A stretch of 64,000 nt of DNA from Trichopria drosophilae (GCA_030407085.1 CM059582.1:197640001-197704000), one strand, 5' to 3'; positions 10,409 to 24,060 are shown, numbered from the stretch's first letter. Notes: generated from the sequence alone by a model not told the origin. Numbers and translations: made by a program.

Positions 10409-13400
10409 GTGTCTCCTTATCTATATTCGATTATTTGTTGACGGGAAATCAAGGAGCATAACTGATACGATAGGAAATGCCTTAGTGAAGGATAATAAAA
10501 TTATTTTTAATTACTTATTATATTTCAAAACAATGACATCGGTGAATTCTTACATCTCATTATAGTCCTTACTTATAATATATTTCACGTGACATCTTTC
10601 CTGCTGTTACTTGTCTCAAATATTTACAAACCCAAGGAAGCAACAAGTATGACGTAGAATAGACTCGTCCAAAAATAAGACACTGACAACAAGAATAATT
10701 AATATACCTAAGAAAGGTTTCACGCCTATCAACAAATGTCAAAAGAAATCCAGCAGAGAGAAAAACATCTCAGCAAATAGGAATCTTTCTAGTATCGGAT
10801 GTAACGAAAGGAATATCAAATTTCGAGTTCCTTTTATGGCACACCCCGTGTACAATTCCGCATATAATCTGATAGCGACTATTCGAGCGGAAGTAAATGT
10901 ATATCTTAATACGAGGGGATTGGCCCGTTTATGCAGCAGCAGCAACGGCAGCAACTCCGGGAGATCCGGAATCTCCGGAATAGCCCGGGGGATCAAGAAA
11001 CCTAAACTCTCCGATTGTTTGGAGGGTTATAGGGAATATATCAACCCCTCTTCTGTACCGAAGTCCCGAAGGAATTCCAATCTCGCTTCCTCGCTTCGTA
11101 CCTTCCCGATGCTATCGTAGTTTTTTTCTTTTCACTCCCTATCTATCCGCATCCATACTATCTATCTCGCTTTCCACTATTCGTTTCATCTTATCCGTCA
11201 GTAGGTCATCCTTTTTTTCTATAGATACACCGATAACTGCTCGTTACCCGACCGGAAAACACAAATATGCATGAAAAGTCTTCTAACAAAAAACCAACGA
11301 AAACCTTTGAAATGTACACTCGTGCGGAACACCTTTTCCCGATCAACAGTCTGTATAAACATAAGAAATATGCCCGTATGGCTACCTATTGTCACACAAA
11401 AATCTTCAGCATTCTTTTCGATCAATATATATATAATACAAATTTGGAATGTTTGAAAACAGAAATGTCGTATGACACAAGTTTTAAAATATGGGTCAAT
11501 AATCGCAGAAATTGTTTAAAATTAGTTCTGCGATTTTTAAGGACATTGATTTTATGACTAATTGACCTGAACCTACATAAGGTATCCAACGATCTCTAGA
11601 CGAAGTACATAACGTATTCAGAGCTGAAAAGAATGATTTCCTGCCCGCATATCTACCGTACTTTTTATCACTTGTAGCGACAGTCGCTGACTTTCTGCTT
11701 GCTACATTCTGCTTAGACCTGTTTTGGTCCATGCCACTAAATGGATAATAATGAGATCCAAACCGCGTCAATAGGAAACAAGCTTAAATATTAGCACAAA
11801 TTAATTCGTTTAACGGAATCAATTTTGTCCATTAAGGAGTTTTTCGATTTCGCGCTTCGAAGATTTTCAGGTGTTGTGGTCCAGGAGTTACGAGTAAATC
11901 GGGTATCAGTACTCAAGATTAATCTCCATAGTGTATTTCCCGACGATCTTCTCGCTTGGTAAGTCAGTTTGCACATACTGCAAAATTCAGACCATTCTCC
12001 TAGAATTTTCTATTGGTCCATTTGTATCTTTTCACTAAATTCTTTTGGCTATCAGTTTTTTTGGACAGTCAGTTTTTCAAGTAGGTAAATTGTTCCAGAA
12101 AAGAGCCAATTTCACTGGTTGCATGATTGTGATTATTGTTATCTAAAAATTGGGGCCAATTAGTTATTACAGAAAGTGATTCTATACAAGATGTGTACAA
12201 TTAGTATTAAAGCTGTAAAAAAATTAATAAGTCATACCGAAGTCAGACATGTTGGATGACTGGTTATAGTCATCTTATCATTGAGTATTCATGTGGTGCA
12301 GTGCTTTCCTTATTTCAGTTTTCTTTTAGATAAGCGTTCAGTATTTTTATATAATTCTTTTTTATCACCTACTAGTGTACTACACTATTTTTTAATGTGC
12401 CTAACAATTAAGCAAATTTATCTTTACAATTATCATTAAACATTATTAGAACCGTTGGCTTCATTTTTACATACTGCAGTAAAAAAAGTAGAGCTATACT
12501 GCACCAAGAATCATTTGCTCGCATTTCTAGTAATATTTGCTGCTCACTAATGCTATCTTCATTAGCTTTAGTAACAATTATTCATCATGTCATTAAACTG
12601 TACACTAAACGAAACAGTCGAAACCGCGAGTATTGAATTGTCCTCGTCAAGTCCTCTTAAATTCAATCATCCTCTTCGAAGATCGTACCGGACAATGCGA
12701 CACTTGTGAGAAATTTTGCAAATTGATCGCCTTCGCTCGTGCGCATCCATCAAGAGTGTTAAGTAATTACCAGGTAACTAAGTTTCATCCGCTGCATGCA
12801 CTGAAATGAATATGAGTGCCTGTCCCATTTGTGGCCCACCATTAATTCGATTTATTCAGCATGAATTCGCTCCGTCGAGCTGACGCCGTATCGCTGTACT
12901 AGCTTTTCTACATAATTGACTGAAAGTATCTGTAAAATTGGCAATTAACTGACAATTTTCCCGTTATCGTTTTCTACGGAACAACCTAGTTTCCTTTTTA
13001 TCATCGACAAAATGAAATCATCAGTCAACTGCGACATTAATATTTATGACTGAATTATTAACATGCCATTTATTAAAATTTACTTTTAAAGTATTCTACT
13101 AACTAAACTTATATACACTGAGGAAAACTTATTAGTGAAAGTACTATCGGTAAAATAAATTGGCCTAAAACTAACATTTTAGTAACATTGATTACAAATG
13201 GCAGCATATGGAAAAATCCACAGAACTTTTAACTTTGGCGATCCTCCAGAAAAACACATAAAACCTACTATTATTTTATATTAAAACTTAAGTTATCATT
13301 ATATTTTGCTAGACACTGCCTAAAGTAAGAGTTTTGTCATATTAGAACCGAATAAAGATTTGTCGAGTTCGAGTAGTTCTGTAGGTTTAAAAGTTCGAAA

Positions 13401-16400
13401 ATGCTTAAATCTTATATGATCCAACGAGTTTATTTCCCTGGCGTGTAGAATATCACTTAGATTTTACGTACGATTGCTAACTAACATATTTAAAAAAAAA
13501 TTATACCTATAGTCCCATTAATGTTCCGTGAATATAAAAAAAGATATGAAGAGTTAATTGAGTGAAGTAACTTTTTAAAAAAATATAATTTATCACTTTC
13601 TTATGAACTTTCCTCTTGCAGCGCGGGATGGAAGTAAAAGATTAATATATCTATAAATAGGTGGTAAAATAACAAAAATTTCGCGACCAATCTCGTTAAT
13701 GTGATTCAAATCATAGTCCGACAGGAACTATTTAAAGATGTTAACGAAAAACGTAACTCCATTAAAAATTACAGACTTTTAAACTAGTCTATCTATGCTG
13801 TAATCAGTACATTGCGTCATATATATTGAAAAAATACGTGTATCGCTTAAGAATTTTAATTACAATAAATGTTATTATGCTACGAATGAGTTTAAAATTG
13901 AAATAGTGTATTTCTTAACGAACTAAACTTTCACTTGAAAGTTTAATCTGTTCGGAAAATACCTATACTTGATCAATTTGATGTATTAGTTACGAAAATA
14001 GTGGTACAAATACCCGTAAACTTCATTTTCATAGTACAAACCATTAAAAATCTATAAAAATCATTTTGTTTGCATTTATCTCGCAAGGAGGGGTTGCCAA
14101 CTGTCCCCGTTGATATTACTGAGGATGACATATGTTGTTCTATGTCAAAGTCTATTAGATACTATTTTTGCTTTATTGCCAATGGGCATTTGTTTATGAG
14201 ATATAAGCCATAAACAAATGGTTTTAATAATTTTACAATTGACAATAAAAATTCATCAAATCAAACTGGAATTTTAAAAAGGTTATTAACATTTTTATAT
14301 AATAAAAATTTTCACTCGTTAAATTATTAATACATAAAGGTGATAAAATTTATTAAAATAAATTACACGTGGAACGAGTCCAAAAATATGGGTAAAAATA
14401 TTTGTTTTTGTAAAACTTATAACATTTTACAAAAACAAGTCAAAAAAATAAAAATTTTTTTTTGAGAAAAACGTCCAACGTTTTGACAGGCACAGCTGTC
14501 ATCATCAGTGACGAAACATTGGCTTTCTGCCGTTTCGTTTATAAAAGTGAGGTAGTATTGTATTGTACCCCATCTTATGGGCGTTTAGTTAAAATGAGTT
14601 ACAACAGTGAATTATTACTTGGAAAAGACATATGAAGACATATACCAAAGAACAACATTGTGCTTGAAAGTTTAAAAAACAAATAATTTCGACACTGAAA
14701 CTTAATAGTTTCATGGATTTGCCCATATATAATTCTCACATTATGATGCCTTTTTCTTCTGAAACTTATGGTACGGTGGCAAACATTTTTGACGTCGCTG
14801 GTATTCCTTGTCTGGACAAACCTGTCAGTCGTTATAAAAAATAAACTATAAAACATAAATGTTTTCACTCGTATTTGCACAAAGGTATATTGTTAAGGTA
14901 TGTTGATATCATAGGTAAAGTTTTATACTTTATCCGACATGTTAAATACGTCATTTTGAATTTAAGAAAATCGACAATGGATTTCTGATCAGACACTTCA
15001 AAAACTATAATTTTTTATTGAAATGTTGTTATTTTATGCGTCATACTGGATCCGCAATTTTTAATTTTTATAAATCAAGGACGGATTCGTAATCATCAAC
15101 CCTGGTAACCCCTGTTTACCAACATCGCAGAACCCGCCAGTTTGAATTATGCAGATATTCCAATAAATCAATATAAATTAAAAAATCTAATATATGCAAT
15201 GAAAGTATATCAAAACTTAAAAATTTTTTTTAAAGGTTTCAAATCAATTACAGATTTATTCGCTATACATTGTAAGAAATATGCTTATAATAAACTTAAT
15301 AATTTGAAAATTATTTCCGTTTAATATAAATGCAATGAATGTCCATTGTTATATCCATAAATTAAAATATCAACGTTTATTGATAGGTTAATAATACTTG
15401 AAACTATTTGCGTTTATTTAGAAATTGTTTTTTTTTGTGAAAGTAATTAGTAGTAACTTGGTATTTTTTCATTAGAACGCTCGAAATTTTTCGTTCAGCA
15501 TTTAATTAGTTTCGCTCAAACTTCGCAAGCGAAGAACATGGATGTAGGTACTACTCTTCATACAACAGCTTTATACTATACGAGGGAAGATTTCTGTTAT
15601 AGGAATTTCATCAGCTACTTCGAGAGTAGCACAGGAAAAGAGCTTTGTTTTCTCTTCCCCATCCCATATCTCTGCACTACAGAAGCAGCCGTGCAAGTAG
15701 CGTCTGCTTGAATCGGCGGCATTTAAATTCAAACAATTTAATAATATTTTATAAAATTTTCGTTTATACTATAATCTCTGGTATAAAACCATAAAATAGT
15801 ATTTCCAGATTTGTTAAAAATTCCAAATCTCGATGGATGTCTTCCACCTCGGACCTTGCTGAGGTTCATTTGTAGGAACCACCATTACTCGAAATAAGTC
15901 CACCTTCTTCTTTTTTGCACCTACCCTCGTCTTTCTTCCCTCATCGTCTAGTCTTATCGTCCGAGCCTTATGTCAATGCGTCTTCGTTGTCAGCTTCGGC
16001 GACGCGAACTTAATTCGCGGACAGAGAGTCAACTCGAACTTCGTGGCGACGAAACTTTCCAAATGTAATTCTCCAGCAAAGCCCAAAAGAGAATTCCAAA
16101 TGACAAACCTGCACCTGACTTCTTACCGTACTCGCTTGGTGAATAAATACTTGGAAAAAGATTGCCAACGAGGCTATCTCGGAATCGTTATCGACGTCCC
16201 GTTAATGCAAACCGCCTTAGAACTCCTTAACCGCAGAAAAAGTGTAACTTACTGAATTAATATTTATTAAATTTTTACTTAATGATGTATTTACATATTT
16301 TTTTTTACTCAGTTGCTCTAGAAGGCGCTCTCCTCATATACTAGCAGTCCATGTTACAATAATGATGAATGACGTTCTGCATCACAACCTCTAAAACTGT

Positions 16401-16869
16401 AGTTTAAATGTGCCTAACACCGACCCCTAACTAGTGGCCCAACCTCGACCTCCCTTTTTCAAAGTTATTTTTTGCATTGAATTTTTTTATTGGTTCTTTC
16501 AACTGAATCACGATACCAATTCAATAACATTTAGTCAATTCAACTAAAATGTAGTTGAAATGACTCAATATTTGGCTACTAATAGGAAACCTCATATTTA
16601 GTCAATATTACTAAATTTTGTTCTCAGATCACATATAAAAATATGTAAAAATCGCCATATAGCTTCAGTGTAGATAAGCAAGTGCAAGAAATGGACTAAA
16701 GCATGTATAAAACGCAAAAAGATATTTATTTGCATTAAATGAACCTTCTCCTTTCTCTGTTTACAGAATTTTATGCGGAGGTGGAGGGGGGTGGTCAGAG
16801 ATGGGCCAATGTTTTAGAAAATGCCGCACTCACTATTAGCAAAAACAACTTTTCGAAACTTGATTATTG
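10409..16869. other. Noncoding stretch, several CpG-richer islands, no gene seen
   Basis: Mostly AT-rich DNA. CpG-richer segments lie at about 10830-11130, 12640-12900, 15480-15720 and 15840-16255. The last contains a 70-codon plus-strand frame (16043-16255, GTG start) with no recognisable family. Degenerate copies of the CTGATTACGAAT repeat lie at about 14935-14995 and 15035-15115 (minus strand). I found no exon-intron structure that I could support. Confidence 0.45.
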
Positions 16870-17268
16870 GAGAAAAATGTTTGGGTGTATTTCAGAAAAC
16901 GCCATCCAACCAATTGTGATGTAGATTGGTTTACTTACGTATTTTGGGGGGCTGATTACGAAAATGATAATGAACATTTTGCGCAGATTTTATTTTTATG
17001 GTGAAAACCATAAAAAACCACTATGTGTTTTAGCACATCTGTATAATTTCTTTCTGTAACCATTTTATTAGGCCAATAAAATCATTTATTATCGCGTAAA
17101 ATAATCCAAATTTTGAAAAATTCTTCAAATGAAAGCTGCGGATATGATCAAAATACACATTTTATATTCTATGCATTTTCCCGCCAAAATCGATAGTTTT
17201 TGAGAAATATCGAAGAAACTACAAAACACCATGAAAACGCTCAATTATAACATGAATTCCACGTAGCG

Positions 17269-17521
17269 GCACGCATATGCTTTTGGGCATTGTTAGGGAT
17301 AGGCAAAGTTCTGACATGTTGGCTTTGGTTAGTTTTAGTGCACCCATATGCTTTTATGCATTATTAGGGTTAGGCAGAGTTCTAATTGGTTAGGATAGGT
17401 TAGTTTTAGTGCACCAATATGGTTTTAAGCATTATTAGGGCTATGTAGAGTTGTGACTGGTTAGGTTAGGTTAGGTTTATGGTACCCATATGGTTTTCTA
17501 CATTATTTGGGCTAGGGGAGC
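17269..17521 (+). repeat. 71-bp minisatellite, about 3.6 units, containing TTAGG motifs
   Basis: Units start at 17269, 17340, 17411 and 17482, exactly 71 bp apart. Each starts G(C/T)AC.CATATG.TTTT and includes an ATTATTAGGG-like segment and a GGTTAGG-type tail. In the third unit the tail is GGTTAGGTTAGGTTAGG, three copies of the common insect telomere repeat TTAGG. It sits in the loop of the surrounding foldback. Confidence 0.85.
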
Positions 17522-17952
17522 CTTAATTGAAAGATTCAGTAGTTAAAACCCCGAAAACAATAAAACCAATTTATTATTACTACACTTTTCAATGTATTAA
17601 ATTATGCTAATATCATGAATATCAAGTTACGTGGAATTCATGTTGTTTCTTGTTGTTTTGTAGTGTTTTCGATTTTTCTAAAAAAACTATCGATTTTGGT
17701 GGGAAAATGCATAAAATGTAAAATGTGTATTTTTATCTCATCTACAACTTTTATTTAAAGAATTTTTCGAAATGTTGATTTTTTTTTTTAATTTAACGGG
17801 CGGACTCACTTTTTGACATAGTTGTTGCATATAAAGAATTGTAAGTTTTGCGAGAGCTGCAGATTTCTGCCTGATAAACAGTATTTTCTAAATGTAATCA
17901 AACAACATGGTTCGTCTTACCAAGAACTAGCTGCTGCTTGAAAACGAAATCG

Positions 17953-18044
17953 AAAAATTCTTCACCGAATGGGGATCGAACGCACGACTTACGACTTCGT
18001 AGTCCTCAGTACCTTACTTACCGCCTGGGTCAGGAAGCCGATTT
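17953..18044 (-). repeat. tRNA-like segment, probable SINE head or tRNA pseudogene
   Basis: Read on the minus strand this has a box-B-like GTTCGATCCCC (consensus GTTCGAATCC type) preceded by GGACTACGAAG, which resembles a tRNA anticodon region, and a GGCGGTAAGTAAGGTAC segment that resembles a D-arm/box A. The T stem pairs imperfectly and no convincing full acceptor stem is visible, so it is not called as a functional tRNA. It lies in DNA present only on the right side of the foldback, consistent with insertion of a tRNA-derived SINE. Confidence 0.4.
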
Positions 18045-18235
18045 TATAAGATAATTGCAAAAAAAAAATATGAATTATGTTGGTTTTTTAAGGTTTTCAC
18101 CATGAAAATGAAATTTGCACCAATTTTCATTATCATTTTCGTGATCAGCACCCCGAAATACGTAAGTATATCAATGTACATTAAAATCGGTTGGGGGCTT
18201 TTTCGGAAGTTTATCCAAAAGTTTATAACATATTT

Positions 18236-19127
18236 TCTTTTTTAATTGAAATAGCTTCTGTATGATAATTGTTTTGAATTTATGCTTTTTATGAACAAAA
18301 TCATTTTAGGGGTCATTGTTAGGCCACGGTCCCCTACCATAAATATAATTGCTGCATCATTATATAATTTGATCCAATTTAGATCTAACTATACATCTAG
18401 AAGAAATAATTCTTTCAAGAAAAAGAAAATAGTAGATCATTTTTAAAAAATAATCCAAACGTTTTAATCACATCTGCTGTCAAACATAGTGTGATGGTCG
18501 TTTTAGAAAATAGACTACATTTTTAAGATGGAAAGTTTCTTAAGTGATAAGACTCCTTGTACTAGTAAAAAAAAAGTGATGCCTTGAAATCATTACAAAC
18601 GCCAATACATAAATTAGTATAAGAAGGGAATTATCATGGTTATTTTAATAATAGATACTTGAAATTTTGGTTAACACATTAACACAAATATTTTGTGTCG
18701 AAATATTTATCATCTAATTTAAATAAAATTAAGAAATCCAAATTTTATATTAAAAAGAATATTGTACTGAAAGAAAAAATGACTAATTATAATATTCCTG
18801 AGGATCACTGTCTTCAATTCCTACCATTAATGTTTACAAGTTACTTGTGAAACCGAAATAAACAATAACATTAATTTTTGAGAATTATCACTTTATTGAT
18901 GCAATAATTTAGTTATTACTAACTGGTGTCATAAATCTACCTCTTCAAGCAATGTTTTAACCTCTAATTCATAGCTGTTTAATATCTAGATTACAAGAAA
19001 TGTATATTGTGTATAAAATTATATATTTATATATAAAGTATAACTGTTCACGTTATTCGTTAGTTGTAAGCTTGGTAAAAATTACGAAATGTTTTTCACG
19101 AAATGAATCCGAGAATATTGGGAAATA
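18236..19127. other. AT-rich noncoding stretch
   Basis: No gene, repeat or RNA feature recognised; only short chance frames. Confidence 0.5.
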
Positions 19128-19320
19128 AATAAAAATCACTTACTTCCGAAAATTCTCGGTCAGTTCTTAATTAATATCTTTAGTATTTTCTAGAAAACCG
19201 TGTACAGTGCTTAAAATTGCTCTTACAGAGCTCGAATTTTTAAAATGATATTCAATCATCTTTTATTTACGTTTTTAGTGAACTTTCCTACCTTACGGGC
19301 GGACCACTTTAAAACATCTT
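19128..19320 (+). repeat. Direct repeat, copy 1
   Basis: About 190 bp shared with 19705-19890 in the same orientation. Landmarks are TTCCGAAAATTCT.GGTCAGTTCT, the TTACAGAGC.CGAATTTT block and the CTTTTATTTACGTTTTTAGTGAA-like block (present in both with small changes). Divergence is moderate, suggesting an old duplication or two insertions of one family. Confidence 0.65.
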
Positions 19321-19704
19321 TAATTGTTTCTAATCACCGAGGATATATAAATTCTCCCTTCTTGAATAGGGCATCTCGTCTTATCTATTAGCTTCCCATT
19401 TGATTTATAGTATTTCTTTTGTTGTCCTTCTTCATTAATACATTTTTTGTAGAGTGCATCTGATAATTATTAGAATCACAGGATAAGATTTATGCATGAT
19501 ATAATGTATTTCGTTCATTAATATCAATTCCGAGATTATTTATAATGAATATGAGACACTAACGTACATTATCTAACATAGAAAACGGTCCGCGTCGGCA
19601 GATGGACTTGAAGAATTTATTTAATAATAAATTGGAACATTTTGATCGTCATATGACAAAAAAATAAATAACACTTTATTTAGCGCAATTAGCGGCACAT
19701 AAGT

Positions 19705-19890
19705 GATTTTTATTTATTTCCGAAAATTCTAGGTCAGTTCTCAATTAATTTCCTTGGCATTTTCTAAGGTATCATCTAGTATAATTAAAATTGCCCTTAC
19801 AGAGCCCGAATTTTGAAAAATCGATTCAGTCTTTATTTACGTTTTTTAGTGAAAATTTCTACCTCATCTTCCAAGCACTTTAGAACCCCT
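19705..19890 (+). repeat. Direct repeat, copy 2
   Basis: Second copy of the repeat at 19128-19320, about 577 bp downstream in the same orientation. The separating DNA is unrelated AT-rich sequence. No terminal features that would identify them as LTRs are seen. Confidence 0.65.
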
Positions 19891-20418
19891 TAAAATAATG
19901 AACAAAGGCTAGGTTTTGAAACTAGTATTATAATTTGTCGGCCTCTATACGATTACTGGCATTTAACTAAATGCTATTTATAAAGTGGAACTATCTTAAA
20001 CTATGTTAGTCACGAAGGACCGTTAGTTATATTTTAAATTGAGAGGTGCTTATGAAACCCTTCGTGTTAGTGTTCCGAATGACTTATTAAAAATTGCAAT
20101 TAATTTAATTTTCAATTCAAACATCTTTGCCTTATAAATCGACCATTTCTCTGTGTATTCGAACTTTTGTGCATTTGCTTTTCTATGGGAAGAACATCGG
20201 TCCAACATTGTCAAACATCTTTAACGTCATCTTGTTCGTTAGTATATGTTTATACAAATATGTTGATAATACATCTATTATATAATTTATAGCCCGAACC
20301 TGAACGAGTCTGTCACAATATTTTCTTTTCAAGGTTATCAGTGCGGTATAGTATTTTATCGCTGTGAGCGTGCTAAGCTTTTGAATGAAGAGGTAGAGTT
20401 TTTACTCTATAAATAATA

Positions 20419-20452
<34 letters not shown>

Positions 20453-21454
20453 TTAAATATAATCTACAAATATATATATTAAATTGTTTTTACTCTATAA
20501 GATGTTTTTATCACAAATTTTAATAAAAATTACACGACTTTCAAGGGCCTCTTCAGCTTTAAAGGGGTTGGAAACTTGTTAGCATTTTTATTCAGAATGA
20601 TTCATTTTGAAGAAAACATAAAGTGTATAAATCTAAATTCAGTAATACTTCAAATGATACTACGCCATATTGCACCTACCATTTTGAATTTCAATATTTT
20701 GCTCTCATATTCTTAATGAGCTACCTCGAGACTACCTCCTTCCCATACCATGTTTCATTTTATTTAAGTATTACTGTAGTGTTTTGTTTCTTAATTTTTT
20801 GTATATAGTATATACATGTGGACTATAATTAAAACATTTTTATCATATATGCAAAACAAAAGCTCCGATAAAACTAATACTAATATTTTGATTTTGGGCT
20901 AAAATGAATTTTGTTAATGACAAAAAATGTCAATAAAATTGTGATGCATTTTAAAATGCATCCATGTATTTTTAATATTTCGAAATAAAATAAATGCTCT
21001 GTAGATCACCGATTTTTATTTGTGTAAATGATAAAATCGATCTTATTTATATTTATCTTATTTAATTACTGAGACCTTCTGGTCACACAGCCGACGTAGA
21101 AATGCAACCCCAGGCCCTATTCCCCTATTCGCCACATTAAAGTTAAGAATTCTAATTTTTATTCCTAATCAGCGAGAATACACATCGTCCATTTTCAGTT
21201 TTACTTTTTATTTTGTTGCCATATTGGATCCTCAATTTTTATATTAAAAATTGTTAATTCATATTCGTAATCAACGATTTTAACAACTTTTCTACACGAA
21301 CTTTCAAAGAAATTGGATGCATAATTGAAATCGTGACACAATGATTAAAAATATAATTTCAATTTTGTATTTAATTGGTTTTGATAGAGCTCTTTTAAAA
21401 TGAGCTTTTCTTAAATCCACATCAATCTGTTATATATTTTATATTGCCTGTAGA
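19891..21454. other. AT-rich noncoding stretch with an (AT)n microsatellite
   Basis: A run of about 30 bp of alternating T and A lies at about 20419-20450. A degenerate minus-strand CTGATTACGAAT-type copy is at 21215-21285, next to an ATATTGGATCC segment of the same family. No gene recognised. Confidence 0.5.
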
Positions 21455-22150
21455 GGGTTTATTCATCGCTGCATCGTTCGACTCAGTCAACACAGATTTT
21501 TGGGAGAAAGTAGCAGAAATCGGTCTGTCGTACTTCCATAGTTATGGGAATTAAAGAAAATGTACAAATAAATGAGGTATCGAACTTAATGGTCCATTAT
21601 TACATTTAAATAAAGAAATTTATACATTTATATGTGTTATAATTAAATATGTACACTTCATGTTTTTTTTTGCAGTTTCCCTAAGTCATGACACTAATAA
21701 CGTGTATTGTATATAGGAAGACACCTACTAACTTCTACTAACATGTCAGCTACTAACTTCATATAGTCTTTTGAATTTCGTCTGAGTTATGTTAGTGAAA
21801 TTGGATTGTTATGGCGACATTGGACGCAACGGCAATTAAATGTGAACAACAGCTGTAGGCCGTAAATTACATTATTTCTTCCATATTTTAAAATAGTGAA
21901 TAGTTTGTCATGCTTGGCTATGAGAATTAAACAAGATTTCGGTTTACAATTAAATATCGAAAATTATTTATACCAAACTCTAAGTCTGTAGGCCAAATAT
22001 CCAGAGAAATGAGACAAGGAGTACCCAGAGTTCGGTATTAAAGCCGTGGTTAGAATTTTCGAAGGATACTCGAATCAACCACACAAGTGGTCGATAAAGG
22101 GAGATTCGAATTTGGGACTCTAGTTTAGACAACTGGTGCAACACCATATT
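21455..22150 (+). pseudogene. Decayed non-LTR reverse transcriptase fragment
   Basis: Two blocks typical of non-LTR reverse transcriptases are visible in order. At about 21462-21540 the frame reads LFIAASFDSVNT then FWEKVAEIGL, which matches motif A and the following helix (family pattern around FSKAFDSVN...LWEKLEEIG). After a -1 shift, 21548-21590 gives ELKKMYK, a stop, then MRYRT, a segment common after motif A. At about 21989-22060 comes ISREMRQGVP and, after another shift, SSVLKPWLEF, which matches motif B (QGVPQGSVLSPWLF type). About 370 bp of unrelated AT-rich sequence separates the blocks. Frameshifts and stops make it non-functional. No YADD box was found. Jockey-superfamily origin is an inference. 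Confidence 0.6.
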
Positions 22151-23625
22151 TGTGAAGCTGCAGTATCGACTGATTCAAATTTTGATTGATAAACGCTATC
22201 GAAGATATTCATTCAATAATGACTTGAAATAAATTGAACTAACTTTTCTAACAAACTTCGACCTTTTGAATTTATGCCAATTAATAGTCTTGAATCATCT
22301 AACTGAAGTTAAAAACATCTTAAATGTAAGCTATTCCTAAAATTCAGGACTATTTTTATTATTGACTTCAAGTGTGATGGAAGCTCCGTAAAATAATCTG
22401 ATCATCAACCCTTTTCCGACTTCAGGATATTGATAATTTAATCTAAAAAGACGTTCCAAGACGGCAACGACATCAATTTCCACCAAGATTATCGCTCTTA
22501 GACCGTTCGAAACGCGCTCGTAAGACATCCATCACCATGCCAATCTCTCTCGCGAATCCCTGCATTTCTGTTCGAATGTATTCGTCCGCGGGCGGAAAAT
22601 GTAGGCGCCGTAAGTTTAAAGTTAGCTCCCCCGCGAAGTTTGCGAAATGCAGATACCTGGGTTATTCGAGGTCGGTAAGTGAAATAGACCGGAACAGGTT
22701 GGTAGCCCGAAAACCCACACCTCCAACGCCTTCGCTTCAATCATGCTGCGAAAGTTAGCTGGAGCCCAGGAGAATTCCCTTAACTGCCATGGAATTGCGT
22801 CCTCTTGGTAATCTCCATGGCCACCAGCGGTCGCATACGCGAGGAGACATATTGACTTCGTTACATCTTCCGATCCCTCTTTGAACTGGATTGTTGAAAG
22901 TCGACCATCTGGCAGGTATTTATTCATCGAGTCTACGCGTTATCGATTCGAAACGCTCCTGGTACTGTGTTTAAGGTATACAAAATAACAAACGCGATGC
23001 ATCGAGGATTTTGCGCTGAAGAAAAGATGCTTAGGAATCGTTAAGTCTTGGTCCTACTTTGCATGAGTAAGTGGCTTACGTGGGTATATGCAAAACGTTC
23101 TGTTCAACGACTTTCCTTTATAACATGCAAACTGTTTTGTGCATTTTCCGATCATTGTAGGGTAGTATTGTTACATCCTATCGGAGGTACTTTCATTTAA
23201 ATATGCAAATTTAAAAAAAAATACACTCGTAACAGAAGAATAGATGCTATCAACTTTTTACCTGTACTAATTTTTCAATTAGGACAGGTCAAACATTAAA
23301 ATTATCGTATGCATTTAAACTTTGTTAACATGTGTCGAAATACGGAGAATTGATGATGTTGAGGAATGTTAAGAAAGTAATCAGGATAGAAAAATCCTAA
23401 AAATTTGAAAGCGTGTCTGGTGAAGAAATTTACATATACTCTTGATTGATGCATCGATGGTGACTGAATGAGTGACTCACAGTCTTTTTATTATACGGAT
23501 CTAGTTAACCTTTAATCAGTATCAATCTTTTTGTTGTTGTCTTTCTCGTTTTAAGATATGGGCATAGATGAAAAGATTTGGAGTTGAAAATCTATCGTTT
23601 GCAAAAAAAAAACCAGGCGCTTGAA
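22151..23625. other. Noncoding stretch with a CpG-rich island at 22480-22960
   Basis: The island has overlapping open frames on both strands (80 and 101 codons on minus, 73 on plus), a usual result of few stops in GC-rich DNA. None shows a recognisable domain. It may be a regulatory or 5' gene region; nothing in the sequence proves this. The rest is AT-rich without features. Confidence 0.4.
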
Positions 23626-24031
23626 CCGACTCATCGTAAGTAAGTAAGTAGTAACAGTCGGTTTCGCAGTTTATAGTTTTTGTAGCGTTTATCTCATTTC
23701 CCTTAATAGATAACTATATGCCGCCAATGACAAAGTTGTAGGTATTCGATATACCTACAATTTGATCTATCACTCTTATCGATTCGGTGAAAAATGAATC
23801 CAGGGTAGCTTTCGGAATTCGCGTTTCCAGCGAACGTGGTTTCCGAAAGCCTCCCTGGACTCAATTTTAATGTAATCGAAACGAGTGATTGCTCAAATTG
23901 AAGGTATTTTCCATACCTACAACTTTGTTACTGGCGGCATATTGATATCTATTAAGGGAATCGAGATAAACGCTATAAAAAATAATAAATTACGAAACCG
24001 ACTGTTACTACTCACTATGAGTCGGTGCACA
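23626..24031. mobile_element. Foldback element, about 405 bp
   Basis: The ends ACCGACTCAT.GT.AGTA and their reverse complement enclose arms of about 190 bp that pair nearly to the centre (about 23815-23840). Shared blocks include CAGTCGGTTTCG, GCGTTTATCTC.TT, TATGCCGCCA.T.ACAAAGT and TGA.TCCAGG..GCTTTCGGAA. No open frame. No clear target duplication was found, so the superfamily is unknown. It lies only 29 bp from the next foldback. Confidence 0.75.
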
Positions 24032-24060
24032 TCATAGCACTCAATTCTGCAATGAAAAAG

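Larger units (their letters stand above)
16870..18235. mobile_element. Long imperfect foldback element with a minisatellite loop
   Basis: Left and right flanks are reverse complements over several blocks: around ACTTACGTATTT and GAAAATGATAATGA (16930-16975 versus 18125-18175), the ATGGTGAAAACC block, and a long block including CAAAATCGATAGTTTTT (about 17110-17265 versus 17630-17780). Weaker pairing continues outwards to about 16870 and 18235. The loop (about 17269-17521) is a 71-bp minisatellite and the right side carries about 200 bp of extra sequence with a tRNA-like portion. No transposase frame. Confidence 0.65.
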
